Origin: Sipunculus nudus
Taxonomy: Eukaryota > Annelida > Sipuncula > Golfingiida > Sipunculidae
Assembly (NCBI GenBank): GCA_026874595.1
Contig: CM049320.1
Span: forward strand, 46,390,714 to 46,454,713
Reading direction: 5' to 3'
DNA length: 64,000 nucleotides
Part shown: piece by piece, positions 11,594-23,100 of the stretch
Layout: each line of letters opens with the position of its first letter
Numbering within the stretch: the stretch's first letter is position 1
The notes under the pieces: generated by a model
What the model was told of the DNA's origin: nothing
Seen by the model: the letters and a program-made list of their open reading frames with translations, nothing else
Databases searched by the model: none
Made by a program: the position numbers and the translations under genes

Positions 11594-13567
11594 CATGTAT
11601 ACATATATATGTAAACATACAAACATATATATAAACATATTTTATATCCAAAATTGAAAGTTTTATTAAAGCCTTTAAATGTTACCAGATGCACGATCAT
11701 CAGCAGTTAATAAGCTGCATGATCCGATAGGATGTCCGTGTGTCATGAATCCTCTAAAAGACCGACATGAGTAATCATAGTGTAAAGTCTGTTGTTAAAC
11801 CTCAGATGAAATGTTAATGTATCACAAGACCACACCACGGCCTGGGCATCTTGTCTTAAGGAGATGTGACGACATGCATCCCAGACCATTACAGATACGC
11901 CATCTGGCCCAGCAACTGACTGACAGATGATGGATATCTTCTCATTAAAGCTAAATTTGGTGAGAACATCAGGGGCTTAACCTACTTTTAGTCATACTTG
12001 TTGGATTGGAATGTTAATTTAGACCAGCACCGTGTTTATTTTATCCAAAACAGGTGTAAACTTTTCAATATTATTTTTTAACACCATATTCAAAGGGCCC
12101 ACGTGCTACTGTTTACTCGCCAACCGGAAGTAAACAAAGTTTTCATCCGGGGCCCTCACTTCCATATAAGCCAAACCGTGTTTCTGTGTATTGTTCAATT
12201 TTTCAAAAGAATTATCCTAGGACATGGTTCTTTCAATCATATCAGAATAAACTGAGTTTGTTGATTTTTGGTTGAGTCGTGAAAAGCTTAAGTTGGTCTT
12301 ATGGCCATTATTATGTCTTTTTCAATCTGAGGACTGCAATAGTGTTCTTCTACAAAATTATTATTTCAATTATATCTTCTGTAACATTGCACAAAAATTA
12401 TTCTTTGATGGCCTTTGTTCAAGTTTACTTGAAAGATTTTTGGCAGAACGATTGGACCTTTAACAATGAAAGTACTGCATCTTTTATTATTCTAGATATT
12501 TTGATAAAAAGTTTATGAATATGTCGGCTTGAAAAAAGAAATTTTAACCAAAGTCAGTATGTGTAAACAGATATACCAACAGGCCAAGATTGAATCTGTA
12601 TCTTTAAATAGGTTGAGAAACTGCCAACTGTTTCAGATTTGGCAACAGATCAAGAGGGTCAAGAGTTCAATCAGTGCAGCCAAGCACATGTCATGTGATC
12701 ACCTCATGGGTGACATGTGAACACCTCATGGGCACCATGTGATCACTTCATGGGTGTCAAGCCCCTCAGGGCAGGGCCCCTGCATGAGCTTATGCAATGG
12801 TGTGGCTACTATTTCAGATTTGGCAACAGGCTAGAGGTCAGTCTGGATCTATTTATAGCTTTGGCAGACTGCCAACTGTATCAGATTAGGCAACAGGTCA
12901 AGAGTTCACTCAGTGCAGCCAGGTATGGGTCAGGAGTTTACTCAGTGCAGTAGCTGCATTCTATTTATAGCTTTGGCAGACTGCCAACTGTGTCAGATTA
13001 TGCAACAGGTCAAGAGTTCACTCAGTGCAGCCAGGTACAGGTCAAAAGTTCACTCAGTCTAGCCAGGTGCAGGTCATGAGTTCAATCAGTGCAGTAGTCT
13101 GAGCAAGCAATTTGTCACAGTTCACTCGGGGCAACAGCCTTTCTCACCTAAGCCTGGTCAGCCCCATGCATCAGACTCAAGGTAAGTTTGATGTATTGGC
13201 CTAATATTTTGACCTGTCTATGTGTCTTTGATGGCTTTCTCGTTCACAAGACAGGTGTCGCCACCTACCATGACTTTTGCACACATTTTTCTCAGGAGGG
13301 GTTGGATATATCAGTCTGAAATTGGGCGTATGTATATATCTCTGATAGCTTCGTTGTATACAAGACTGGTGGTGCCAGCTACAATCTTTTTAGTGTTGTG
13401 TGCATGTATGCCAGAATTTCAGTAGTGATGTTTGTGTAATTGTTTCTTATTCAAAATGTTTAGTACTTGCATAGTTCATATACATGAAAAGTAATGGTCC
13501 AGCATTGAAGCATTATACCTGGTGTATTTCCCAATGCACAGGTTCGCATTAGGCCTGTTGGCCTTGT

Positions 13568-13863
13568 TTTATTTTCATTTGTTTCTACAAATCACTTTAA
13601 ACAAGTCAGGGTCTTTCTTTGAGGAATCACTTGCTATATACCCTTATGACAACATGACAACTCTAACATTCTGGCTGAAGAAACCTCAACTTAAGCAACC
13701 CAGCACGCTGCAATCTTCCAAACGATCAAGTCGAATTAACGTGTGTTCTTATTTTAGTACAGATCTAGCTCCAACGAAAAGCACAAAAATTAAACCCCCG
13801 CTAACAAAACCACTTTCACATTATCCCATTGCACAGGTTTGTATTAGGCCTGTAGGCCTTGTT
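13568..13863 (+). repeat. Unique segment closed by a second family A tail
   Basis: Directly after one family A 3' end (13567) there are about 270 bases of sequence seen nowhere else in the window. A second A tail follows: CACAGGTTTG, then AGGCCTGTAGGCCT and TTGTT at 13863. One explanation is that two A copies share a site. Another is that an element ran past its own end and captured flanking DNA up to a second tail. The 135-codon frame across the whole segment starts inside the first tail and is not supported as a gene. Confidence 0.5.
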
Positions 13864-13958
13864 TACACTGACGTTTGTCAAGGTCTGTTAATTATGGATA
13901 TGTTATTTCTCATTTTCCTTGGGCCCTGATTACTCTTCAACAACCTCTCTATTTACAG

Positions 13959-14137
13959 GTGTGATGGTGAAGCAGGTGGTGACACTGGTCCACATGGATA
14001 CACATGATGAACATGCCCTGAAAATGCTGCAGCACTGTGCCACCTGCACGGTAAAGATAAAACCAACAGAATCTGTCATCTATCCATACAGAGCATTTCT
14101 TCTTCACAAGAAACCAACAGGCAAAGTTACAAAGAAG
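13959..14137 (+). CDS. ELP5: ELP5 internal exon, end of RecA-like domain
   Basis: The acceptor is a good pyrimidine tract ending TTTACAG at 13958. The exon begins with two bases that finish a codon (phase 1). It then encodes 59 residues, from VMVKQVVTLVHMDTHDEHAL through FLLHKKPTGKVTKK. The pattern of a hydrophobic strand ending in LVH(x)D, a helix, then basic residues before the next strand fits the part of ELP5 just before its last conserved strand. I end it at 14137 (AAG before GTCTGT). That gives phase 0 into the next exon, and the basic HKKPTGK stretch looks coding. GTCTGT is a weak donor. A stronger donor motif, GTAAAG at 14051, is also in phase 0 but would drop 29 residues. Confidence 0.8.
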
Positions 14138-17100
14138 GTCTGTGATGTTTCACTACCATTCCATGTGATCAGAGTTGATATTTTGCTGCCTTCGCCACAG
14201 GAATTGCCATAGGCAAAGTGCCATTAACTCTACCTTATTCAAGACTATGCTAGAGTTTTGTGACTGTACATTGATTAAGGTAGCAGGCCCCCCCAATTAG
14301 ACCCCCAATTAGACCTCTCTTGTTTCAATTTTCCCTTAAATACAGAACAAACTGCTGCTTTGGAACTACATATAATGTACATTTTCCAAAAGCTTAGACA
14401 TTCCTCTACATTTTGGTGACTAGAAACTTTATTAGTATCAATTATGTTTATGGGAGTTTTAACATTTTATTAACATGGGACCTGTGGGTCATGGCACTCA
14501 GCTAAAATTTTAGCAAATGCAAAATGTACTTTTTTTTAGCGAACCTGTGAGCTTATGGGATGGTGCGGCGTCATGCGTCCAATATTTCACAGAAATGGTC
14601 CCTGGAACAATCTTACTCAAGTTTGTTCAAATGGTTCCAGTTCGGAGATTTTTGGCCAAGTTACAGGAGGTTGAACTTAGTCATCTGTGCAAAAAAGCGC
14701 ACTAAAATTAATATCTCAGAAACTGCAAGAGCTATAATCACCAAATTTTACACCAATGTTTGTCACATATGTCATATCTGAAATTGAGGTATTGGTGGCA
14801 CAACCTACATTGATGTGTTTTTTTACAAGCGAACATGTAATTTTAAACTCTTCTAGCTTATACACTGATTTATGATGAAACTGTTAAGCTGATTGGTTTA
14901 AACTTTACAAGAATTATTCTATGGTAGGGTTCTGCCAGTTTTATAAGAATAGATTGGGTAAATATAGCTTTAAATAAAGCATTGTAGCCAATTAAAAAAG
15001 GCTTTCTGTGTTTGAAAACAGATTTGACAACATGCTGAGTTTCAGCAGCCAAGTCAAGAGGTCACTCAGTCCAAACAAGTGGGGTCCAGACATCACCATG
15101 GCAACTGACCTGGCTCTGGCGGGTGTCTAGACAATGTGTCTAAACGTCCAGACACAGTGTCTAGACGTCTAGACACAATGTCTAGATGCAGAATTCCCAG
15201 ATTATTGGAACTATATCTTTCAACTGTTTGAAAAAAATTGGTTTGCAGTTTAAGCGAATCTGGTTTATCATCAGGTCAAATGTGAACTGCTGTGCCCTCA
15301 TTTTTGGTTGACCTCTGACCTTTCTTCACTGCCCAGCGTCCATTTGTGTGTCTGTTTCCACACATAAACCCAAATATCTTGGGAAATGTTTGACTGATCA
15401 GGCTAAAAATTTTGCACAAATGTAGCCCTTTGATAGCTTTATAACATACACTAAAAATGGTGGTGCCATCTTCAATCATTTTTGAACAGCCTCCATCTGT
15501 TCATCTGCCTTGGGATAAAATCACTCATATCTCAGCAGTGGTTTGACTTTTCCACCTGAAATTTTGCAGGTTTATACATCTTGGACAGCTTTCTCGATTT
15601 TATGACAGTTGGCGCCACCTACATTCACGTTTACTCTGCAGACATCCAAGCTCATATCTTGGGAACCTTCTGACCGATATGGGCCAAAATTTGAGTGTGT
15701 ATAGATCTCACATAGCTCTTCATCATTTGCAAAACTGGTGGCGCCACCTGCAACCACTTACGCACAGCGTCCATCTGTTCATCTGCCTTAGGATAAAATC
15801 ACTCATATCTCAGAAGTTGTTTGACTTATCCACCTGAAATTTTACAGGTTATACATCATGGACAGCTCTCTTGATTTTATGACAGGTGGCGCCACCTACA
15901 TTCAGATTTACTCTGCAGACATCCAAGCTCATATCTCGGGAACCGTTTGACTGCTTAGGCCAAAATTTTGCATGTGTATAGATCTCACATAGCTCTTTAC
16001 CATGGGCAAAACTGGTGGGGCCACCTACAACCACTTGTGTACAGTGTCCATCTGTTCATCTGGTTTGGGATAAAATCACTCATCTCAGCAGTGGTTTGAC
16101 TTATCCACCTGAAATTTTGCAGGTTTATACATCCAGGACAATTTTTTCGATTTTATGACAGGTGGCACCACCTACATTCACGTTTACTCTGCAGACATCC
16201 ATGCTAATATGCAACACACCTGACATTATTCCCCTTGCCACTTAATCCATGCCTCACTTCATCCGTCCCACTCTGATTTCTGCGGATACACATAGTCAAT
16301 TGTCAACTACCCATATTCTAGTTTTGAAATGTCCTAGTCTGAAATTTGCAGGTCCAAAAAGTCCATTTTGCTGAAATCATAATGACTAAGGTAGATATGC
16401 AGGACTTCAGAGGATCAATATCAAATCTTAAAAATAAACCTCCATTTATACTCCCAAACTTTGCACAGGTTCGCATTAGGCCTGTAGGCCTTGTTTTATT
16501 TTATATATGAGCATTTGAAAAACTAAGAGGAATTGGCCTTCCTATTTGGTGATAATCAAATACTAATAATAGTAAAGTGCCTTTTTCTAAATGCTGAATT
16601 CCAGAAAATTCATTTTTTCCGAAATTTTAAATTTTGGAAAAATTAATTCGTATTTATGAAATATTTTGTAACGCATGTTCATATCTCAAATGATTTTTGT
16701 TTGTAATAACAACTCACAAGGTATTTAAGCCCTTAATTAATAAACTGATAAATGACGTTGTCGCCGGGCAAAGGTGTAAAATCTACAGCTATAGTCCCAC
16801 AATGCTAGGTTCCCTATACCCCCAGAAAGTGGCTGAGCAGTTTCTCCTAGAGCACTAGTGTGTTATCAACAATATCTTGTTTGTACTCAAGCAAGCATAG
16901 TTCGTCAGGGATGGCAAACCAAATAACTGAGCAGTTTACTAGCACGTACATTGGTTAGATATCATTCATACATCACTTGTTCGCGAACAGGTTTATGAGG
17001 GAGGCCAAACCATGCAGGTCTGGCCAATCTAATGATCGGTTCATTCCAAAAAGCAGTTGTGTCATCTACTTAAACTTGCTGTTATTCAGCTCATTCGTCA

Positions 17101-20100
17101 TTTCACTTTCACTGTCAAGAAGAACACAACTAAAACACGATCATCTTGCTGTCACCTATCAGAATGTCCATTGGTTTTTTGCTCAGCTGACTTTCAGTCA
17201 TGTTGTGCTTTAGCAATGGTTCTTTGTCCGTCATCCTTCCATCTGTCTGTCCAGCCATCTGGCCGTCCGGCCTGCTGTCCATAAGCAGGGCACAAAATGT
17301 AACCGTAAGGGCTAGGATCATGAACCCTATGCGGTCTTAGAGGTTCTAAAAAAATCTCCTTGCAAACCTGAAATTAGGTCACTGTGACCTATATTATCCA
17401 AGTTACGGGGTGCGTTTGCACCGTCGTCTGTTGTCTGTATGTTAATCCATACTATCTTGAAAACGGCAAGAGTAAGCATCACGAAATTTATGCAAAAAAT
17501 TAGTCATCTAAAAAACTCTCTATCGGATTCTGCTTATTTTTTTGGCTAACTGCATTTTCTTAGATTTTATAGGGATAAAGCTAAAAACCTTTAAAAATCT
17601 TCTTCTCCGAAACTTTTCAGCAAAATTGTCCAATATTTCACAAAAATGATTTCTGGAACAATCTCCCTCAAGTTTGTCCGAATGATTTGAGTTTGGTGAT
17701 TTTTGGCCGAGTTACAGGAAGTTGAACTTAGTCATCTGTCCAAAAAAGCATACTGAAATTACAATCTCAGAAACTGCTGGAGCTATCATCACTAAATTTG
17801 TTGGTCACATGAGTCATATCTGAAATTGAGATATTGGTGGCACCACCTGCATCAGCCATATCATACTGATGGATACAAAAATCTTATTAGAAACCATATG
17901 GCCAAATTGTTTAATATTGCACAGAAATGATCCTAGGGTAGTGCTTCCTGAAGTTTGTTCAATTGGTCTCAGTTCAGTGAATTGTGGCTGAGTTATGGGA
18001 ATCTGAATTTAGTCATATGCCATAACAGCCTATTTTAGCTGAGTGGCTACAAAGATCTTCTTCTCCATAACCACTGGGCCTAATTCTTAAATCTCACACA
18101 TTAAATATCCTTAGATGTTGATAATTCAAGTTTGTTCAAATGGTTTTGGTTCAGTGATTTTTGGCTGAGTTATGAGAAGCTCAACTTAGCGATTTTGCTG
18201 TATTTTCGCATATGAGTTATAAAACTGCAAAACTTTTTTTGACTGATGCCACTGAGGCCAATTTGTTTAATATTTTACAAGAATAATCATACATCTAGCC
18301 TGGCACCAGTTTATAAGCATCTGTTAGAACATGCCTCTAGACATTTAGATTTCAGGTTATCTTTGGTTAATATTGACAAGAATGTTCTTTTAAAAGCTTT
18401 TAAAAAATGCATATTTATGATTTTAGATATTCCTCGTGCCGGGCAATGTTTACAATCACAGGTATACAGCTCTCTGTGGGTATATAAAGATGGCTGTACA
18501 TGGATGATAAATAATTGGTATCCATACTCAACTTTTTGTGATTTTGCCATCAGTGAGATGTATCTGTTTATAATTTTGCATTCAATATGCACCTGTAGTA
18601 ATTTTTAGCGAACCTGTGAGCTAATGTGATGGTGTGGCGGTGTCCAATGTCTGTACGTTAACCCATACTATCTCGAAAATGAGCTAGCATCATGAAATTT
18701 AATGCAAAAAATTAGCCATCTGAAAAACTCTGCATTTCTTAGATTTTATAGAAAAAAGCTAAAAAAAACCTTTAAAAATCTTCTCCTCTGAAACAGTCAA
18801 GCCAAATTGTTCAATATTTCATAGAAATAATCTTTTATACCATCTCTCTCAAGTTTGTTCGAATGGTTCAAGTTAGGTGAATTTTGGCCGAGTTACAGGA
18901 AGTTGAACTTAGTCATCTGTCCAAAAAAGCATACTAAAATGACAGTCTCAGAAACGGCCGGAGCTATCATTACCAAATTTTATGCCAGTGTTGGTCACAT
19001 GAGTCATATATGAAATTCAGGTATTGGTGGCCCCACCTGCATTGACCTTTTTTGTAGGGGTCATTGATCATCTGCACATTAACCCATCATTTCTCAGGAT
19101 AAGCAGGAGCTACCATCCCCAGATTTTATGCAATAATCTGTCACATATCAAATGTTGTGGGATTCAGCTTATTTTTTTGCTTTCTGTATTTACTTCGATT
19201 TTATACGGAAAAAGCTGAAAAACCTTTAAAAGTCTTCTCCTTGAAAACAGTTCAGCCAAATTGTTCAATATTTTACAGAAATGATCCCAGAGGCAAGCCC
19301 TCTAAAGTTTGTTCAAATGGTTTGCATTTGATGAATTTTAGTGGATTTTCACCAATTTGAACAGTCATTTGGCCAAGTAAGCATACTGACATAGTAATCT
19401 CAGAAATGACAGAAGCTTGCATTATCAGGTATTGTGCAAATGTTGGTCACATGACTTGTATTTGAAGTTGCAGATTTTGTGGTGCCACCTACATTGACCT
19501 GTTTTTTATGGGCAAGAACCTCATAATTTTAGCCTCTTTCAGCTTGAAATGTTTATGATTAAACTGTCAAGTTGAATCATTCAATTTTTCAAAAGAATTA
19601 TCCTAGGACATGGTTCTTTCAATCATATCAGAAAGCTTAAGTTGGTCTTATGGCCATTATTATGTCTATTTCAAACTGGGGACTGCAAAACTGTTCTTCT
19701 ACAAAATTATTGTTTCAATTATAACTTCTGTTACATTGCAAGAAAAATTATTCTTAGGTGGCCTTTGTTCAAGTTTACTTGAATGATTTTTGGCAGAATT
19801 ATTTGACCTTTAATAATGAAAGAACTGCATCATATATTGTTCTAGATATTTTGATAAAAAAATTTATGAATATGTCAGCTTGAAAAAACGCATTTTAGCC
19901 AAAGTTTTTCAGTATGTGTTAACAGATTTACCAAAAGGCCAAGATTGTGTCTGTATCGTTAAATAGGTTGAGAAACTGCCAACTGTTTCAGATTTGGCAA
20001 CAGATCAAGAGTTCATTCAGTGCAGCCAGGTATAAGTCAAGATTTCAATCAGTGCAGCAAAGCACAAGGCATTTATAGCTTTGGCAGACTGCCAACTGTA

Positions 20101-23100
20101 TCAGATTAGGCAACAGGTCAAGAGTTCACTCAGTGCAGCCAGGTAAATGTCAAGAGTTCACTCAGTGCAGTAGCTGCATTCTATTTATAGCGTTGGCAGA
20201 CTGCCCACTGCATGATATTTGGCACCAAAGTTTGTGTAATTGTTTCTTATTCAAAATGCTTAGTACTTGCATTGTTCATATACATAAGAAGTAATGGTCC
20301 AGCATTGAAGCATTATACCTGGTGTATTTCCCAATGCACAGGTTCACATTAGGTCTGTAGTACTTGATCTGTTTCTAGCTTTGGCAGACTGCCAACTGTG
20401 TCAGATTATGCAACAGATCAAGAGTTCACTCAGTGCAGCCAGGTTCAGGTCAAAAGCTCTCAGTCTAGCCAGCTGCAGGTCATGAGTTCAGTCAGTGCAG
20501 TAGCCTGAGCCAGCAATTTATCACAGTTCACTCAGGGCAACTGCCTTTCTCACCTAAGCCTGGTCAGCCCCATGCATAAGACTCAAGGTAAGTTTGATGT
20601 ATTGGCCTGATATTTTGACCTGTCTATGTGTCTTTGATGGCTTTCTCGTTCACAAGACAGGTGTGGCCACATAAAATGACTTTTGCAAAGTGTATGTACC
20701 TGCTTATTTCTACAGAGGAATTTCATATAACAGCCTGAAATTTGGCATATTTATACATATCAAATAGCTTTTTCCTTTACAAGACTGGTGGTGCCACCTA
20801 CAATCATTTTTGCACAGTGTATGTTCCTGCTTGTTTCTCAGGAGGGGTTTGATATATCAGTCTAAATTAGGCATATGTATATATCTCTGATAGCTTCGTT
20901 GTATACAAGACTGGTGGTGCCAGCTACAATCATTTTTGTGTTGTGTGCATCCATGCCAGAATTTCAGCAGTGATGTTTGTGTAATTGTATCTAATTCAGA
21001 ATGTTTCGTACTTGCATTGTTCATATACATGAAAAGTAATGGTCCGGCATTGAAGCTTATTACCTGGTGTATTTCCCAATGCACAGGTTGGCATTAGGCC
21101 TGTAGGCCTTGTTTATATATTTTTTAAAACCAATGCAATCAAATGATAACATGCATTCAAAAGTTCACATGAAATGTATTTTATATGTAAATAAAATTAT
21201 TCATGAAAAGTTTATTTTGTTTGTCCAATGATTCCAGGTTGTGTGACTGTGGGTGTGGTTTCCTGGTGTGTTTGGGTATGGTTTCATAAAAAGTCATGCT
21301 TGGCTGCCTTTGTATGTCAGGGTGAGGTTTCAGCTGTCAGTGTGTGTCTCTTTGGTACCTCTGGCCACTTCTTGTGGTCACAGTTAGGGGAAGGCTTAAT
21401 TAAGGGGACAGGTGAACACAAATGTGCATATTTCAGATAATTTCCTTTTGAATATCTCACTTGTTGATTATAATTATATTTTAAGCTTGGTGCCATAAGT
21501 CATAATTTCTTTTTCTCTATCCATTGATATAGATAATGTCCAAGAAAAATAAAAATGATTTTTAGAGAACCTGTGAGCTTATGCGATGGTGTGGCGTCGT
21601 CCGTCGTCCGTACGTTAACCTATACTATCTTGAAACGGCAAGAACTAGCATCATCAAATTTTATGCATAAAATTAGTCATCTAAAAAACTCTATCGGATT
21701 TTGCTTATTTTTTGGCTAACTGCATTTTCTTTGATTTTATAGGGAAAAAGCTAAAAAAGCTTAAAAAATCTTCTTCTCCAAATCTGTTCAGCCAAATTGT
21801 CCAATATTTTAAAGAAATGATTTCTGGAACAATCTCTCTCAAGTTTGTTCGAATGGTTCCAGTTTGGAGATTTTTGGCCGAGTTACAGGAGGTTGAACTT
21901 TGTAAACTGTGCAAAAAAGCACATTAAAATTTAAATCTCAGAAATGGCTGGAGCTATTATCACCAAATTTTATGCCAATGTTGGTCACATAGGTCATTTC
22001 TGAAATTCAGGTATTGGTGGCGCCACCTGCATCGGCCTTTTTTGTACTGGGGTAATCAGTGCCTGCATCACACTGAGGGCTACAAAAAGCTTCTTCTCTG
22101 AAACGATATGGCCAAAATGTTTAATATCTCACAGAAATGATCCTAGGGTAGTGCTTTCTGAAGTTTGTTCAAATGGTCTCTTTTCAGTGACTTTTGGTTA
22201 AGTTATGGGAAGCTGAATTTAGTCATATACCATAACAGCCCATTTTAGCTCAGTGGCTACAAAGATCTTCTTCTCAAAAACCACTAGGCCAAATTCTTAA
22301 ATCTCCCACATTAATTATCCTCAGATGTTGATAATTCAAGTTTGTTCAAATGGTTTTGGTTCAGTGCTTTTTGGCTGAGTTACGGGAAGCTTAACTTAGC
22401 CAGTTTGCTGTATCTTCCTATATGAGTTATAAACCTGCGAAACATTTTTTGACTGATGCCACTGAAGCCAGTTTGTTAAATATTTTACAAGAATAATCCC
22501 TACAATAATTCTTAAAATAATTGTCATTAATGGTTCCACATGAATGATTTTTGGCTGAATTTTAGAGATTGAATTGAGTCATTTTACCATATATGTTAGC
22601 TGTATGATGCTGTAACATCTAGCCTGGCACCAGTTTATTAGCATCTATAACATCATGCCACTAGACAATTAGATTACAGGTTATCTTTGGTTAATATTGA
22701 CAAGAAAGTTTTTTTAAAAGCTTTTAAAAAATTTAGATTTATGATTTATATTATTTATCATACCAGGCAATGTTACAATCATGGATATACAGCTCTCTGT
22801 GGCTTTATAAAGACAACTGTATGTGGATTATAAATTATTGGAATCCCTACTCAACTTAATTCAAGAATTTGCCATAATAAGATATATCTGTATTTTAATT
22901 TTGCATTCAGTATGCATCAGTAATAATTTTACATATATTCCTGATTTCTTTTTTATAAAAAGTCAGCTGAAAAGCATTTTGTATTGGGAAAATAAATTTC
23001 AAAGTTATTTCAAGTAGGGACCACTTTTGTGTACAGATGGCAGCACTTGGTTTACTATTGGCAGATTGCCAGTGCCTTGATGTTGGCCATTGTCCAAGAT

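Larger units (their letters stand above)
9286..12188. mobile_element. TIR DNA transposon flanked by TA, probably non-autonomous
   Basis: The left end CACGGAAACACGGTTTGG (9286) is mirrored by the right end, whose reverse complement is CACAGAAACACGGTTTGG (12188). A second inverted segment, GGTTTGGCGAGTAA near 9326 against GGTTGGCGAGTAAA (reverse complement, near 12124), extends the subterminal repeats. TA flanks both ends (9284-9285, 12189-12190). The paralogous family A copy at 19571-19590 is uninterrupted. The interior is AT-rich with long TA runs and no transposase gene. On the minus strand 11907-11881 reads PDGVSVMVW, faintly like the SVMVW stretch of Tc1/mariner transposases, which also duplicate TA. 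That is too short to classify it. Confidence 0.7.
7779..13567 (+). mobile_element. Family A element split by a TIR transposon
   Basis: It opens with the head AGCGAACCTGTGAGCTTATG at 7784 and has a second head at 8352. It closes with CACAGGTTCGC and an AGGCCTGTTGGCCT hairpin at 13567. A 2.9-kb TIR element sits at 9286-12188, and family A sequence resumes immediately at 12191. The head tract 'gtccagcgtctggcggccggcgtcc' style region is unusually GC-rich. A GGTGGCGCCACC palindrome is at 8737. Confidence 0.7.

Noticed and set aside
11515-11700. Minus-strand frame rich in Ile and Tyr
   Set aside because: It translates the (AT)n microsatellite.
12717-12953. 78-codon frame and similar ones at 33520, 53132, 61120 and 34067
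   Set aside because: They recur in most family A copies with frameshifts and no coding signature.
13571-13835. Upstream ELP5 exon
   Set aside because: No frame in the correct phase resembles the ELP5 N-terminal half, and no donor fits phase 1.
13522-13929. 135-codon frame
   Set aside because: It starts with a non-ATG codon inside a family A tail and runs through a second tail. No splice or protein support.
14138-14212. Read-through of the ELP5 frame past the exon
   Set aside because: The frame stays open 24 codons, but splice phase and continuity with VEDF at 26824 place the exon end at 14137.
18246-18608. 120-codon + frame and 93-codon - frame
   Set aside because: They lie wholly in the family A middle module. 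Equivalent positions in other copies are interrupted by stops.
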